Source: Odobenus rosmarus divergens (lineage: Eukaryota; Chordata; Mammalia; Carnivora; Odobenidae). From it: a stretch of 64,000 nt of DNA. Below, piece by piece: positions 41,301 through 53,300 of the stretch. The DNA is taken from NCBI RefSeq assembly GCF_000321225.1, contig NW_004450322.1, forward strand, positions 1,361,549-1,425,548, written 5' to 3'. The number at the start of each line of letters is the position of its first letter. Position 1 is the first letter of the stretch. The notes beneath the pieces were generated by a model. It saw only the letters and a list, made by a program, of their open reading frames with translations. It ran no database searches and had not been told where the DNA came from. A program made the position numbers and the translations under genes.

Positions 41301-44300
41301 CCTCACAGGAAAGAAGCCAGACACAAAAATGGGTGTCTGATTCCTCTACATGAAGTTAAAGAACAAGTAAAACTAATCTGTGCCGCTAGAGGTCAGAGGA
41401 GTGGTTATTTCTGGGGAAGTATTGATTGGGAAGGGGTAAAAGGGGACTTCTGGGGGTGCTGAAAACGCTCCACATCTTGATCTGGGTGGTAGCCACATGG
41501 AGACAGACAGACAGACTGCCAGACAGATAGGATTCACTGAATGTACACTTAAGATTAGTACACTTCTTGTACTTTACTGGAGAGAAACTAGAAAATGCAA
41601 GAGAAGCAGGGGTGGGTGGCCGGAGAGAAGAGGAGTGGAAGCCATCGGAAAGGGAAGCCGAGAGGGGCGCCTGGGTGGCTTGGTGGGTTAAGCATCTGAC
41701 TCTTGATTTTGGTTCAGGTCAGGATCTCAGGGTCGTGACATCCAGCCCTGAGTCAGGCTCTGGGGCTGGGTGTGGAGCCTGCTTAAGATTCTCTGTCTCT
41801 CTCTCTCTTTCCCTCTGCCCTCCACCCTGCTCCCCCACTGCTGCTCTGGCTCTCTCAAAAGAAGAAAGAAAGAAAGGAAGGAAGGAAGGAAGGAAGGAAG
41901 GAAGGAAGGAAGGAAGGAAGGAAGGAAGGAAGAAAGGAAGAAAGGAAGGAAGGAAGAAGAAAGGAAGAAAGGAAGAAAAAGATCAAACAGAAACAGAGGC
42001 AGGAGAACGGCATGAGGTCCAGAAGACCCTGCCCTAATGTGGATCAGAAGCAGGACGAGATGGGAAACCGGAGAGGGATCAGTGAGGGCTCCCAGGTATC
42101 CTGTACCTGCTCCAGGGCAGCCAGGCTGGTCCTCAAGGCATTGTTCTCAGCCAAAAGTCCTTCCATTTGTTCCTGTGCATCTGCACTCTGGATGGACACC
42201 TGGCCCCACCCCACACCAGGTGAGAGTGGGTCCAGAACAGGGGGGGACAGGACCCACCCACAGCCAAGAAAGAAAACACATGTGCACTCGCACCATGACC
42301 AGGGGGAAACAGGACTCCTGGGGCCTTCCCTGCCTGTATAATACCTGCCGAGGCTGCCCCCACCCACGTCACCCTCCACCTCCCAGAAGCTGCCCAGTAC
42401 CACGTACCTGATCCTGTAGGGCTCGCAGAGCTGCTGCATGCTCCAGGCGCTCCCCCTGCCGCTGATCTCTCAGTTCTGCCAAGCTCTGTAGGGACCAGGT
42501 CAGGGGAGCCCATTCCAGACCTCAGCCTCCCCTGAGGTACATATAACCATACAGACCCCCCTCTCTGACCACCTGACAGCGTGTCCCCAGCACTTGAGGG
42601 TCCCAGACTACCCAGCCATCAGACTCAGGCTCACCCAAATTCTAAGTCATTAGAATTTAAGATTAGTACACTTCTTGTACTTTACTGCAGAGAAACTAGA
42701 AAATGCAAGAGAAGCAGGGGTGGGTGGCCGGAGAGAAGAGTGGAAGCCATCGGAAAGGGAAGCCGAGAGGGGTGCCTGGGTGGCTCAGTGGGTTAAGCAT
42801 CTGACTCTTTTTTTTTTTTTAAGATTTTTTATTTATTTATTTGAGAGAGAGAATGAGAGATAGAGAGCACAAGAGGGAAGAGGGTCAGAGGGAGAAGCAG
42901 ACTCCCTGCTGAGCAGGGAGCCCGATGCGGGACTCGATCCCGGGACTCCAGGATCATGACCTGAGCCGAAGGCAGTCGCTTAACCAACTGAGCCACCCAG
43001 GGCCCCAAGAATCTGACTCTTGATTTTGGCCTCGGATCCCATATCCCGGGTCTAAGAATCTTAGAAAAACACCTAGGTTTTTGGGGATTTCAAAGTCACC
43101 CACCCCCATCCATAAGAGGGCTCACACTCACCCAGATTCTGGCTCGGAGGCCCCAGGATTCTCAGACACACTTAGCCCCCAGGGACTACAGCTTCACCCA
43201 GACTCCTGACCCCAACACCCATGGGTTTCAGACACACTCCATCCTTGTGTCTCTAGCTCCCAAGAGTCTCAGGGTCTGCCCAAACTCGTAGCCCCAAAAC
43301 CTAGCAGTCTCAAACTCATACAGTCTCCCAGTTTCCAGCTCCTGGTGAAGTCTGATTGACTACACCGCACCCCCCCACCTGCTACTTCTGTCCCCAGTCT
43401 CTGGGGATCTTCAGACCCAGGTAACTGAAGACCCAGTCTTACCCAGACTTCTGTCCCCAGCTCTTAGGGACCTTAGACCCACAAACCACTATATCCCTTA
43501 ATCCAAGGGATTTCAGATTCACCTGCTCTAGGGGGAAGCCTAGAAGCTTAAAAGTCCCCTAGCCCCTAACCCTCGGGAGCCTGAGACCCATCTAGACTTT
43601 TGCTTCAGTCTCTAGATGTCTTAGACTCACCATTTTTTTTTTTTATTCACAGCCTCCAGAGGTCTCAGGACCACTCAGCCCAAGTGATCCAACTTATTAG
43701 TTGTCTCAGCCCTCCAAACCAGCCCCCATACCCTGAGGGCCTCAAATAGAGTCAGCCTCCAGGCCCACCTGTCCGCCCTTGAAAGTCTTGTATCTATCCA
43801 GCTCCCACAGGTCTCAAAGTCCCCCAGCCTCCAGGGAGTTCAGGCTCATTCCAGCTCCTCGTCCCAGTCCCCAGTGACCATAGATTTCTCCAGATTCCTG
43901 TCTCCAATCCCCCACAGTTTCAGATTCATCTGAGCTTTGGCACACAGCCCACAAGTCCTCAGCCTCCCTGAGATCTCTGATTCATGCAGACTCACAGGCC
44001 AACTCCTAAGGCTCTCGGGACTCCCTAGGTCCCATTTTCCTAGCTCCTGGGGGGTCCGGGACCCATCCAGTCCCGATATTTCCAACACAGGAACTACTGG
44101 CTTCCCCAACTAGTCTCCGCAGACCTCAGGGTTCCCTGGACTCCCAGCCCTGGCCTCTACCCCAGCAATCCCAGAATCCAGCCACTCACCTGATTGGCAG
44201 CCTCGAGTTCCTGTTGCAGCTTCTGAGTACGAGCCAACTGGGCTTTGAGATCCGCTTCCTTCCTCTGTTGTAACTCCTCAATCTTATTCCTGGGGGTGAT

Positions 44301-47300
44301 GGGCGGCGTGCTGTCCATTGCCTGAGACCCTATCCCCCAGCTTTGCCCCTGTGGTCTTCAGGCAATTCTGCTGGGCAGTCCCCACTGTCTGCCCATACGC
44401 CCACCCCTGCTAGTTACCGGCTGTCGTTGAACAGCGTCTCCTTTTCTGTCTGCAGACGGCAGAAACTGGGCACAGAAAGATAGACATAAATGGGTCAGTT
44501 CCACAAGTCGGCCCCCCCCCCGCCCCCGCCCCCGCCCCCGCTGCTGGTCCCTCCAAACCCCTCCCCCCGCCTTGGGAAGAAAAGAAATTTACCTCTCTTG
44601 TTTCTTTTTCAGTTTCTCAGAGAGCTGGTGGTGGGGGACAGGGGTGCAGACAAGTAATAACATATTAGTAAAGACAAAAAATAAATTTAGTATTTATAGA
44701 CACTTCTCACTGAGTCCTTTTCAGAAGCTGGAAGTTACTTATGTTATCTCGTGGAATCCTTGAAACAGTCCTGAGAGGCGAGGACTACTGGTTTTATAAA
44801 TGGGTTTTATAAATGAGTCTCAGGAGGGTTAAGTAATTTGGTTGCCCAGGTGGTCAGTAGCAACAACATGATCTCCACCCAGCTCCCTTAGGCTCCAAAG
44901 GCCGGCATTTACATCCCCAACATATGGACTGACAGCCACATCAAAGAATGGCTAGGGCAGGAGGCCTGGAAAGCAGGATCATGACTGTCTGCCTCATCAT
45001 TGGGTTGCCAGTACCTAAGATAAGAGCCAGCAGTCTATAAATGCTTGGCTGGCTGGGTGGATGGATGAACAAGGAGAGCTGGGAGGACACAGAAGGGAGG
45101 GATGGGGCTTGCCATCCACAAGACAGAGGAACCACATTAGCCTATTCCATATTGAAAGCAACTATGGGCCGTAAATGTGAGTCTCTCCATTTCACAGATG
45201 ATGAAACTCAGGCTTTGAGGGGGGTACTCTGGTCCTTCTCCCCTGCCAGGAGAAGCACGGCAGGTGGGGAGTGGGGTGGGGCAAAGTCCCGGGAAAGCTC
45301 AGCAGCCCTACCTTAGCAAGCTCCTCCTGCAGCCTGGATGTTTCAGCCTGCTTTGAGCTCTGCAGGGAAGGATGAGGGAGGGGTTAATATCAGCAAAGGG
45401 GGAGGTAAGGCCTGTGCCTTCCCCTGCCCTCCTGCCTCCCCAGTCTGTCAGCCCACGAGTTGGTGATGTCACAGACATCTCCGTGAGGCCATAGGCAGAG
45501 CTAGGGCATCTGCCTGCCTCCTGACACCCCGGCCCCAACAGACCCAGATTCACCTCCAAGCCTTGCAGTTGCTCCCAGAGCAANNNNNNNNNNNNNNNNN
45601 NNNNNNNNNNNNNNNNNNNNNNNNNNNNNNNNNNNNNNNNNNNNNNNNNNNNNNNNNNNNNNNNNNNNNNNNNNNNNNNNNNNNNNNNNNNNNNNNNNNN
45701 NNNNNNNNNNNNNNNNNNNNNNNNNNNNNNNNNNNNNNNNNNNNNNNNNNNNNNNNNNNNNNNNNNNNNNNNNNNNNNNNNNNNNNNNNNNNNNNNNNNN
45801 NNNNNNNNNNNNNNNNNNNNNNNNNNNNNNNNNNNNNNNNNNNNNNNNNNNNNNNNNNNNNNNNNNNNNNNNNNNNNNNNNNNNNNNNNNNNNNNNNNNN
45901 NNNNNNNNNNNNNNNNNNNNNNNNNNNNNNNNNNNNNNACAGACCCAGATTCACCTCCAAGCCTTGCAGTTGCTCCCAGAGCAATCTCTTTTCTTCCTTC
46001 TCCATTTCCCATTTCAACTCTACTTCTGCCAGTGGCATGGGGGCCAGAACAGCGGGGGCTGGGCCCCCCAGGGGGTCCCCTTGGCCCTCACCGGCAGCTT
46101 GGGATCTCCCGGCCTCTTTCCCATAGCGCTCCTGCAGGGCTGGTGGGCAGAACAGAAATATATGATGGAGGAGGTGGTCTCTGAAGACCCCTGCCATGCC
46201 TCAAGTAGATGGAAGGGTTGGCCTTGGATCCCTCAGGTAGAAGAGACCTGCCCCAAATGACCAAAAGCCTACAAAACAAAGGCTCAGCCCCATCCACACT
46301 CCTCACAAATCTTTTAAGCTCTCCCGCCCACTGAAATCCTGTCTACAATCAAACCAGCCCAAGCTAGTTTCCCCAAGCTCCACCTTCTATCCCCAGGCCC
46401 CGCCCATAGCCCTCCAAGGTGCCGCCCACCATCCTCTAACCGCCCCCTTACAGCTGAATCCTATAACCTCCTAATCCTCAGTCAAATCTACAAAGCCTCC
46501 CTCCTGATCACCAAACTAGCACCCACCACACCACAAGCCCCAGCTACTCTCCAAACATCTCCATGTTGGGACCCTCCCACACTCTACCAAGCCTTCTTTG
46601 AGACTTCCTCCCAGACTCCACTGACAATCTGGGCTCAGAGTCTTCCGAAAGCTCCTTCATTCGCTCTCTCCATTTAGCAAAGAGCTCCTTTCTGATGTTC
46701 AATCTGCTAATCGGTAACATTTGCTAGGTACCAGGCACTGAACTGAACTCAGAAAGATACCACCTCTTATCTCAGCTCTACCGCGATCTTCCACGTGGTG
46801 GACATCCCCACGAGCACCTTGTTGATGAGGAAGCTTTGGCTCAGAGGTGAAATGGCTTGTCCAAAGTTACACACTGGTTCATGGCAGGGCTGAGCCTCAT
46901 TCTGAAGCCTTTCCCCTCCCGCCAGGGGGGACAACACCCTACTCAATCCCCAAGATCCCCACATCCCCAAGGAGGGCCTGCTTGCACCTGCCACATTTTT
47001 CTGCAAGGCCGTGTTCTCAGCCTGCAGTCTCAGCAGCTCGCCATCCACAAGACTCCCAGCTTGGGCAGGGCCTGCCCTGGCAGCTCCATCCTTCAATTGC
47101 TGGTTCTCCCGCTCCAGCTGCTCCATCTGGCTGCAGAGCTGAACAGGGGAGGAGTGAGGGAGCAGACAAGCAGAGAATCATAACAATGTTGGCTGCAATA
47201 TACACAGCGCTTGGCTGATGCGCTTTACAGTTGATGTAATTCCCATAATGCTCCCGCATTATGTAGGGTGCCGTCATCACTCATTATCCCCACTTCACAG

Positions 47301-50300
47301 ATAAGGACACTGAGGCACAAATGTCAAATGACTTCGAATTCACCCATCTGTTAAGAGGCCGAGTCACAGAGGACAGAGGCCACTGAGGGCAATTTTCTGC
47401 TTGCCCAATCGCAACCTCACAGTCATAATCAAAGACCTCAGGCAGGCTCCTACTGGAAGTTGCTGGTCCAGGATGTCAGCATCACAAATTAGCCCCACTG
47501 CCAGACCTCTTCTGTGAGGGCGAGGTCTGTGTCTGGGAGCCTAGGCACCACAAAAAGCTTTTGGGGCATTTCCAAAGCCAGCGCTACCCACAGCCCCTCA
47601 TCGTCAGCCCTCAGCCTTGGAGAAATGTACAATGCAAATAAAACTAGGCCAGCCCCTTGCTCAACTCCTGGCTATAAGAGTTCTCACAGTGGTCCTGACA
47701 AGATCCTTTGTCCCCGGGGCACCTGGGTGGCTCAGTTGGTTAAGCGTCTGCCTTTGGCTCAGGTCATGATCTAAGGGTCCTGGGATCGAGCCTGAAATCG
47801 GACTCTCTGCTCAGCGGGGAACCTGCTTCTCCCTCTCCCTCTGCCTGCCATTCCCCCCTGCTTGTGCTTTCTCTCTCTGTCAAATAAATAAATAAATAAA
47901 ATCTTTTTCTTAAAAAAAGGTCCTTTGTCCCCATTTTCAGATGAGAATACCGAGGCTCACAGAGAATTTTTATTCTCTTGCCTGGGTTATTTTCTACCCA
48001 GAACACTATTCCTTTCATCCAGTTCTTCACACGACTGGCTCCTTTGCATCCTTCAGTGCTCTGCTCAAATGGCACCCTTGAAGTGGTATCCCCCAACACA
48101 GAAATTCCAAAACTCTCTTGGCACAGCGCTCTGTTCATTTCTTTCTTACCTAGTACTAATTGCAATTAAATTGACCTAGTATGTTTTTAATTTCTTTTTT
48201 TAATTTAAGAGTATATTTTAACAGGATTTTTTATTTAAAAGCAATACACGCTAAATTTTAAAATGTAGAAAATCAAGAAAACTGTAAAAAATCATCTAGA
48301 CAACATCCATTTCCCCTTTGTCTTACAGATAAAGCTCTGCAAATGTTTGAATTCTAAACTGTGATTGACAATTACACTTTGTTTTGTAATGTAGGGTCAC
48401 AAGCACAGATTCTGAAACTAGCCTACTTGGATGTGAACTTCTACTCTGCTGTTTATTAGCCATGTGACCTTGAGACAAATGACTTCATCTCTCTGGGGCT
48501 CGGTTTTCCTCATCTGCTTGGTAAGGATCTTAATAATATCTTGTTGGCCTGTTTTAAGAATGAGTGGATAACGTAAAGCACACCAAACAGGACCTGGCAC
48601 GCGGTAAGCACTACATAATTGTCAGTTATCTGTACTACTACTATTTTTAATTTTTATTTTATTTCAGATTTTATTTTTAAGTAATCTCTATACCCAACAT
48701 GGGGCTCGAACTCACAACCCTGAGATCAAGAATCACACGCTCTTCCAACTGAGCCAGCCAGGTGTCCCATTATCGTTTTTTAATACATTATCTTTCTCCC
48801 CATCCCACAACCAGAATGTAGGCTACCCAAGAGTGGGGGCCAGGTTGTGCTGCTTACAACTATCTCCAGAATGCAGAGCGTGCTGGGGGTGCTCAATTAC
48901 TATTTGTCGAAGGAAAAATGGAGCTGAAATATCTTGGCAAGTAAGTGGTGGAGGCAGGCCTTGAAACCAGGTCTCTCTGTGAGCACTACCAGTTCCCAGG
49001 AGGAAGAGGGGGAATGGGAAGGAGGTTCTATACCTGGTCCAGTGCCTGGCCCAGGGCAGGTGCTAAGAAACACAAGTTGGACTGATGGAAGAATGCTTGC
49101 CCCTGCCTCATCCTAAAAGAACCATGATACCATTGAGGCTGGAGGCAGGAAGCAGTGAGAAGTGAGGCAGTGAGGTCAGCTGTTATGTGAGCACCAGGGG
49201 CTCTGAACAGTCAGGGTCAAGGACCCAGTCGGAGCTGTTGCTTAAAGGAGTGATGTGAGAAGGCCTGCAGGTCAGGACAAACTCTAGGGCATGGGCTGGT
49301 AGGAGAAACTAGATGTGGAGACACCAGCAAGAAGGCTATGGGAATAGAGCAGATAAGAGGTAGTAAGCGCTGAGGCAGAGCAGGGCCACAGGATGGATCT
49401 AAGACTTTTAAATAGTCAAAAAACATTTTAGTGGGAAAATGAATCAGTAATAATAAAAGGATACTATTAGTAGCTAACACCTAGGGCACCTGGGTGGCTC
49501 AGTCGGTTAAGTGTCTGCCTTTGGCTCAGGTCATGATCCTGGGGTCCTGGGATCAAGTCTTGCATTGGGCTCCTTGCTCCGTGGGGAGCCTGCCCCTCCT
49601 CCCACTCGTTCTCTCAATCTCTCTCTCTCTCAAATAAATAAATAATTTTTTTAAAGTAGCTAACACCTACATAACCAATACTATGTACAAGGCGTTTACA
49701 GACATTAACCCATTCAATCCTCACAAAAATCCCGGCAAGGCAGGCACTGTCATTATCATTTCCAATTTAAACATCTGGGAACCAAGAAGCAGGCAGGTCA
49801 AGTGACTTGCTCAAGGTTACACTTAGTAAAGAGTAGAGCCAAGAGTTTAATCTAGGCCTTATAGCTCTTAACTATTAGTTGTCAAATCACCTCTCCTGAC
49901 ATTGTACCTGTTTAAAGGTTGTTTTCATATTTTGTTTGTTAAGGTCTTAAGTTCTCACATGGAGTCCTGGAAATACCATTTTTGTTGCCATGAGAATTTT
50001 TTCCTTAAAACACACTAAAACCTTAGAGACTTCTTTTTTTTTAAGATTATTTATTTATTTGTCAGAGAGAGAGAGAGCACAAGCAGGGGGAGCAGCAGTC
50101 AGAGGGAGAAGCAGGCTTCCTGCTGAGCTAGGAGCCACATGTGGGACTCAATCCCAGGACCCTGGGATCATGACCTGAGCTGAAGGCAGATGCTTAACCA
50201 ACTGAGCCACCCAGGCGTCCCCCTTAGAGACTTCTTGACCATGGACACAGAAGATAGATAAGGAAAGAAAAGATAATATCTCTAACTCCCTAGTAGGTTT

Positions 50301-53300
50301 AGGAACAGCCAGGACACTAAAATCAGTGAGAAGACAGAATTATCCAATCTGGGATGAATTATCTAGAAGAACTAGAACTCCAGGCTCAGGTCAGATGAAG
50401 GGGAAGGAAGAGAAAAGGGAAGCAGCTAGAACATTTTTCTATTTCATGCTAAGCATAAGAACTTTACCTAAGACCCTCCAATAACCAGGAGCTCCCTAGC
50501 ATCAGCTACCAAATATATACAAAGGGACTTGAAGCTTAAAGAAAAAGAGTGCTTTGGTCTGGAACCAGCTGTCCTCAGGGCTTGCAGCCTTCTAATCCCA
50601 GCACAGCGAGCGGCCCCATTTGTCAAATCACTGCCCCCCAGCACAGATCCAGGATCTGTTTCAGCACCATGGACAGTTATCCAGGGCCAGCCTCTGTCCA
50701 ACCACCTTCAGCAGCCCTCCAGCTTCAGCCCAGGGGGCCCCTACCCCTCCGATCCCGCTCGGCTGTCCCAGGCACCAGTACCTTGCTGAACTCCGCCATA
50801 AGCGTGCTGTTCTGCAAACGAAAGTCCTCTTCTTGGCTGTGCAGCTTTGCCTGCAGCATCTCATTTTCACTCAGCAGCCCCTCGACTTCCTGCAGTGGCA
50901 GACATGGGCCAGGTCTCGAACAAAGGTAGAAAAGGATAGAGAGATAGGGCAAAGAAACAGAGATGGAGAAAATGACGGGGGCGGGAGGGGATCGTAGGGT
51001 ACAGAGAATGAGATGGGTGAATCAGGAGACACAGGGAAGGAGAGAGACAGACATGGAAGGGTAGAGAGAAGGGAAGATGGAAATGGGGGGAGAGAGGGGC
51101 ATGAGGGGAGAGAGTGGGAGGAAAGAGAGTGGTAGATAGAAATAGGTGAGAGAGGAGGTACAGAGAGATGGGGAAAGGAGATAGATAGGGAAGGAGAAAG
51201 GGATGGAGAGAGAGAGAGAAAAGAAAAAGCAGGAAGAAAGAGAGATAGGAACAGAGAGATCAATGGGAGGGAGAACAGAACAGAGGGAAGAGAGAGGGGG
51301 TCAGGGAAATAAATGAGTCAGGAAGCAACAAAGGAAAGGGTGGGAGAGAAAGAAACAAGGAGTCAGAGAGAGAAAGAAAGGGAAAGAAGAAAAGAGAAAT
51401 GATGGCAGATAGGAACAGGTGAGGGAGAGAAAAAGGGAAGGTTGGGGAGAGAAGCAACAGAGAGGAACAGGAAGACAGGAAGACAGAGATTCAGAGAGAA
51501 GGCCAGCCAGAAAGGGAAAAGGATCGATGGAGAGGCCCGGAGTGAGACAAACATGGGAAAATAAAGACAGACTTACAAACACATGACAGTGAGGTAGTCA
51601 CAGATGCAAGTGCACACACAGAGAAAGAAAGGCCAGTACCAGGAGATCCCAGCATACAGAAATATCGACTCTTGGTCTCCCAGACACATTCACCCACCAT
51701 GGGTCCCCTTACCTGAGCTTTCTTGCTCTTGCTCAGTGCCTAAAGCCGAGGGGGGTGGGAAGAGAGATAAGGTGAATGGAGATGGACTCCCTCACTAGGG
51801 TATGGAGACATTGTGGCAAGTGTCAAGGGGGGACAATGATGACGGGTTGGGGGATGGGAGCATCTTCAACCACAGAACTTGCGTGAAATTTGTAGTCCAC
51901 GGAAATGATGGAGTGAATAAGTGAGTGAGTGAAGGGCATCCTGCTTACATGCTTTCCTCTTAGCTCTTGAGACTGTTCATGAGTCTTAGTATTTAACCCT
52001 TCATGGGCTGAGTTTCCAGGCTCAGAAACTGTGGCTGCATTGCTACATTGGTCCAAACACGCCTATGTGGATCCCTCCCACGCACCGTGAAAACTGCTCC
52101 TCCCTTGTTGGGCAGCTGAGGGCATTGCCACATTCTGCAATCAGCACCCTACCAAAGAGAAACCCACCTTCCTGACTGCCAGGTTTTCTGCATTCTGTAT
52201 GCCTTCATCTAACAAATATTTATGGAGCGCATAACATTGAGCTATGCATGGGGACAGAGCAGTGAAGAAAGAGACAAAAGAGGGCCTTGAATGCTTTGAG
52301 GGGCCATAACAGGTTATACACTATTTCATCTTCAGATGATCTGAGAGGTAGGTCTAGTCTCATGTTACCAACAGGACCAGGACGGGGATGGGAAGTGGGA
52401 GCACAGGCAGGAGTTTGAGTGGAGGACAGAAGGCAGATTCAAGGCAGATTCACCTATGGATGTGACTATTTAGTTAGAAGTTAGTAAATGAGATTGAGTA
52501 ATTGAAATTGAAAATGCATTAAGAATAAATTAAAATCAATCAATAACTAAGCAGGATTAGATAAAATTAGCAAACTAAAGAGATTCCATGAGAGTTTTTT
52601 GAACGACTGATGACAGCATATAACATTAGGCCTGGTTTCCTGTAGGGGCTCCCTGGATAGATGAATGAGTCAGATGGTTACAGGGAAGCATGGGTGGGTG
52701 AGTGGGTGGAGGAGGTACCTTCTGAGCTTTGTTGAACTCCTTATCCAGGTAGGCGACCTTCTGTCGAAGACTGGTGAGCTCTGGTGTGGGGAAAGCAGGT
52801 TGTCTCAGCCTCAGTCAGTGGCAGGAAGCTGAAAGGTCTTCCTGCCAGGCCTCTGAGGTTTTTTCCCTTGGCCTCTGTCCCCCAAAGCCACCCCCATCTA
52901 ATGAGACCCTCTTGGCTCACCAACACCATTCTTGCGTAATTCATCTGAAAGCTGGTAGTTATTTGTCCGGAGTTCCAGGAGCTGAGCCTTCGGGGAAGCA
53001 GAGAAGGGAAATGACTTGGTTAGGAATGTGCCCTTATTTTCACCATGAGGGAACCAATCCCCTGAGCCCCACGGACCCTGCTACCCTCCCTGTAGCTACT
53101 CCTTAAGACCGATGCACGCTTGGTCCTAAATGAGCCTCCAGCCCCTCAGCCCCTGTCCCACCTTCTCCAGCTCTACTTATAACCACAGTCAGCCTCACTC
53201 TTCCATCCCTCCCTTTCCATCCCTTTGCACTCAGGCCATAGACAGAGCACTGATGCAGTCAAGTTCTTGCTCATGCATGTTCCATGGCTCCCCACGCCCA

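Larger units (their letters stand above)
41070..42106 (-). other. GRIPAP1: GRIPAP1 intron 13
   Basis: Holds an L1M 3' end, duplication copy 1, one SINE and the GGAA microsatellite; little unique sequence remains. Confidence 0.8.
42486..44189 (-). other. GRIPAP1: GRIPAP1 intron 11
   Basis: Holds duplication copy 2 with its nested SINE and the degenerate repeat 43030-44150. Confidence 0.8.
47139..50781 (-). other. GRIPAP1: GRIPAP1 intron 5 (largest intron)
   Basis: 3.6 kb: SINEs at 47716-47918, 48655-48769 (old, minus), 49484-49654 and 50036-50220 (minus), a MIR at 48390-48625, an L2-like stretch ~47960-48170, and MIR-like stretches ~47170-47380 and ~49670-49880. Confidence 0.8.

Noticed and set aside
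45308..46197. Open frames running through the N block, and an apparent second exon 7 end
   Set aside because: Frames are formed across undetermined bases. The second exon 7 fragment is part of the duplicated contig flank.
50871..51582. Minus-strand open frames rich in Ser/Leu/Pro/Phe, membrane-like
   Set aside because: Translation of a polypyrimidine tract in an intron; no codon structure and no homology recognised.
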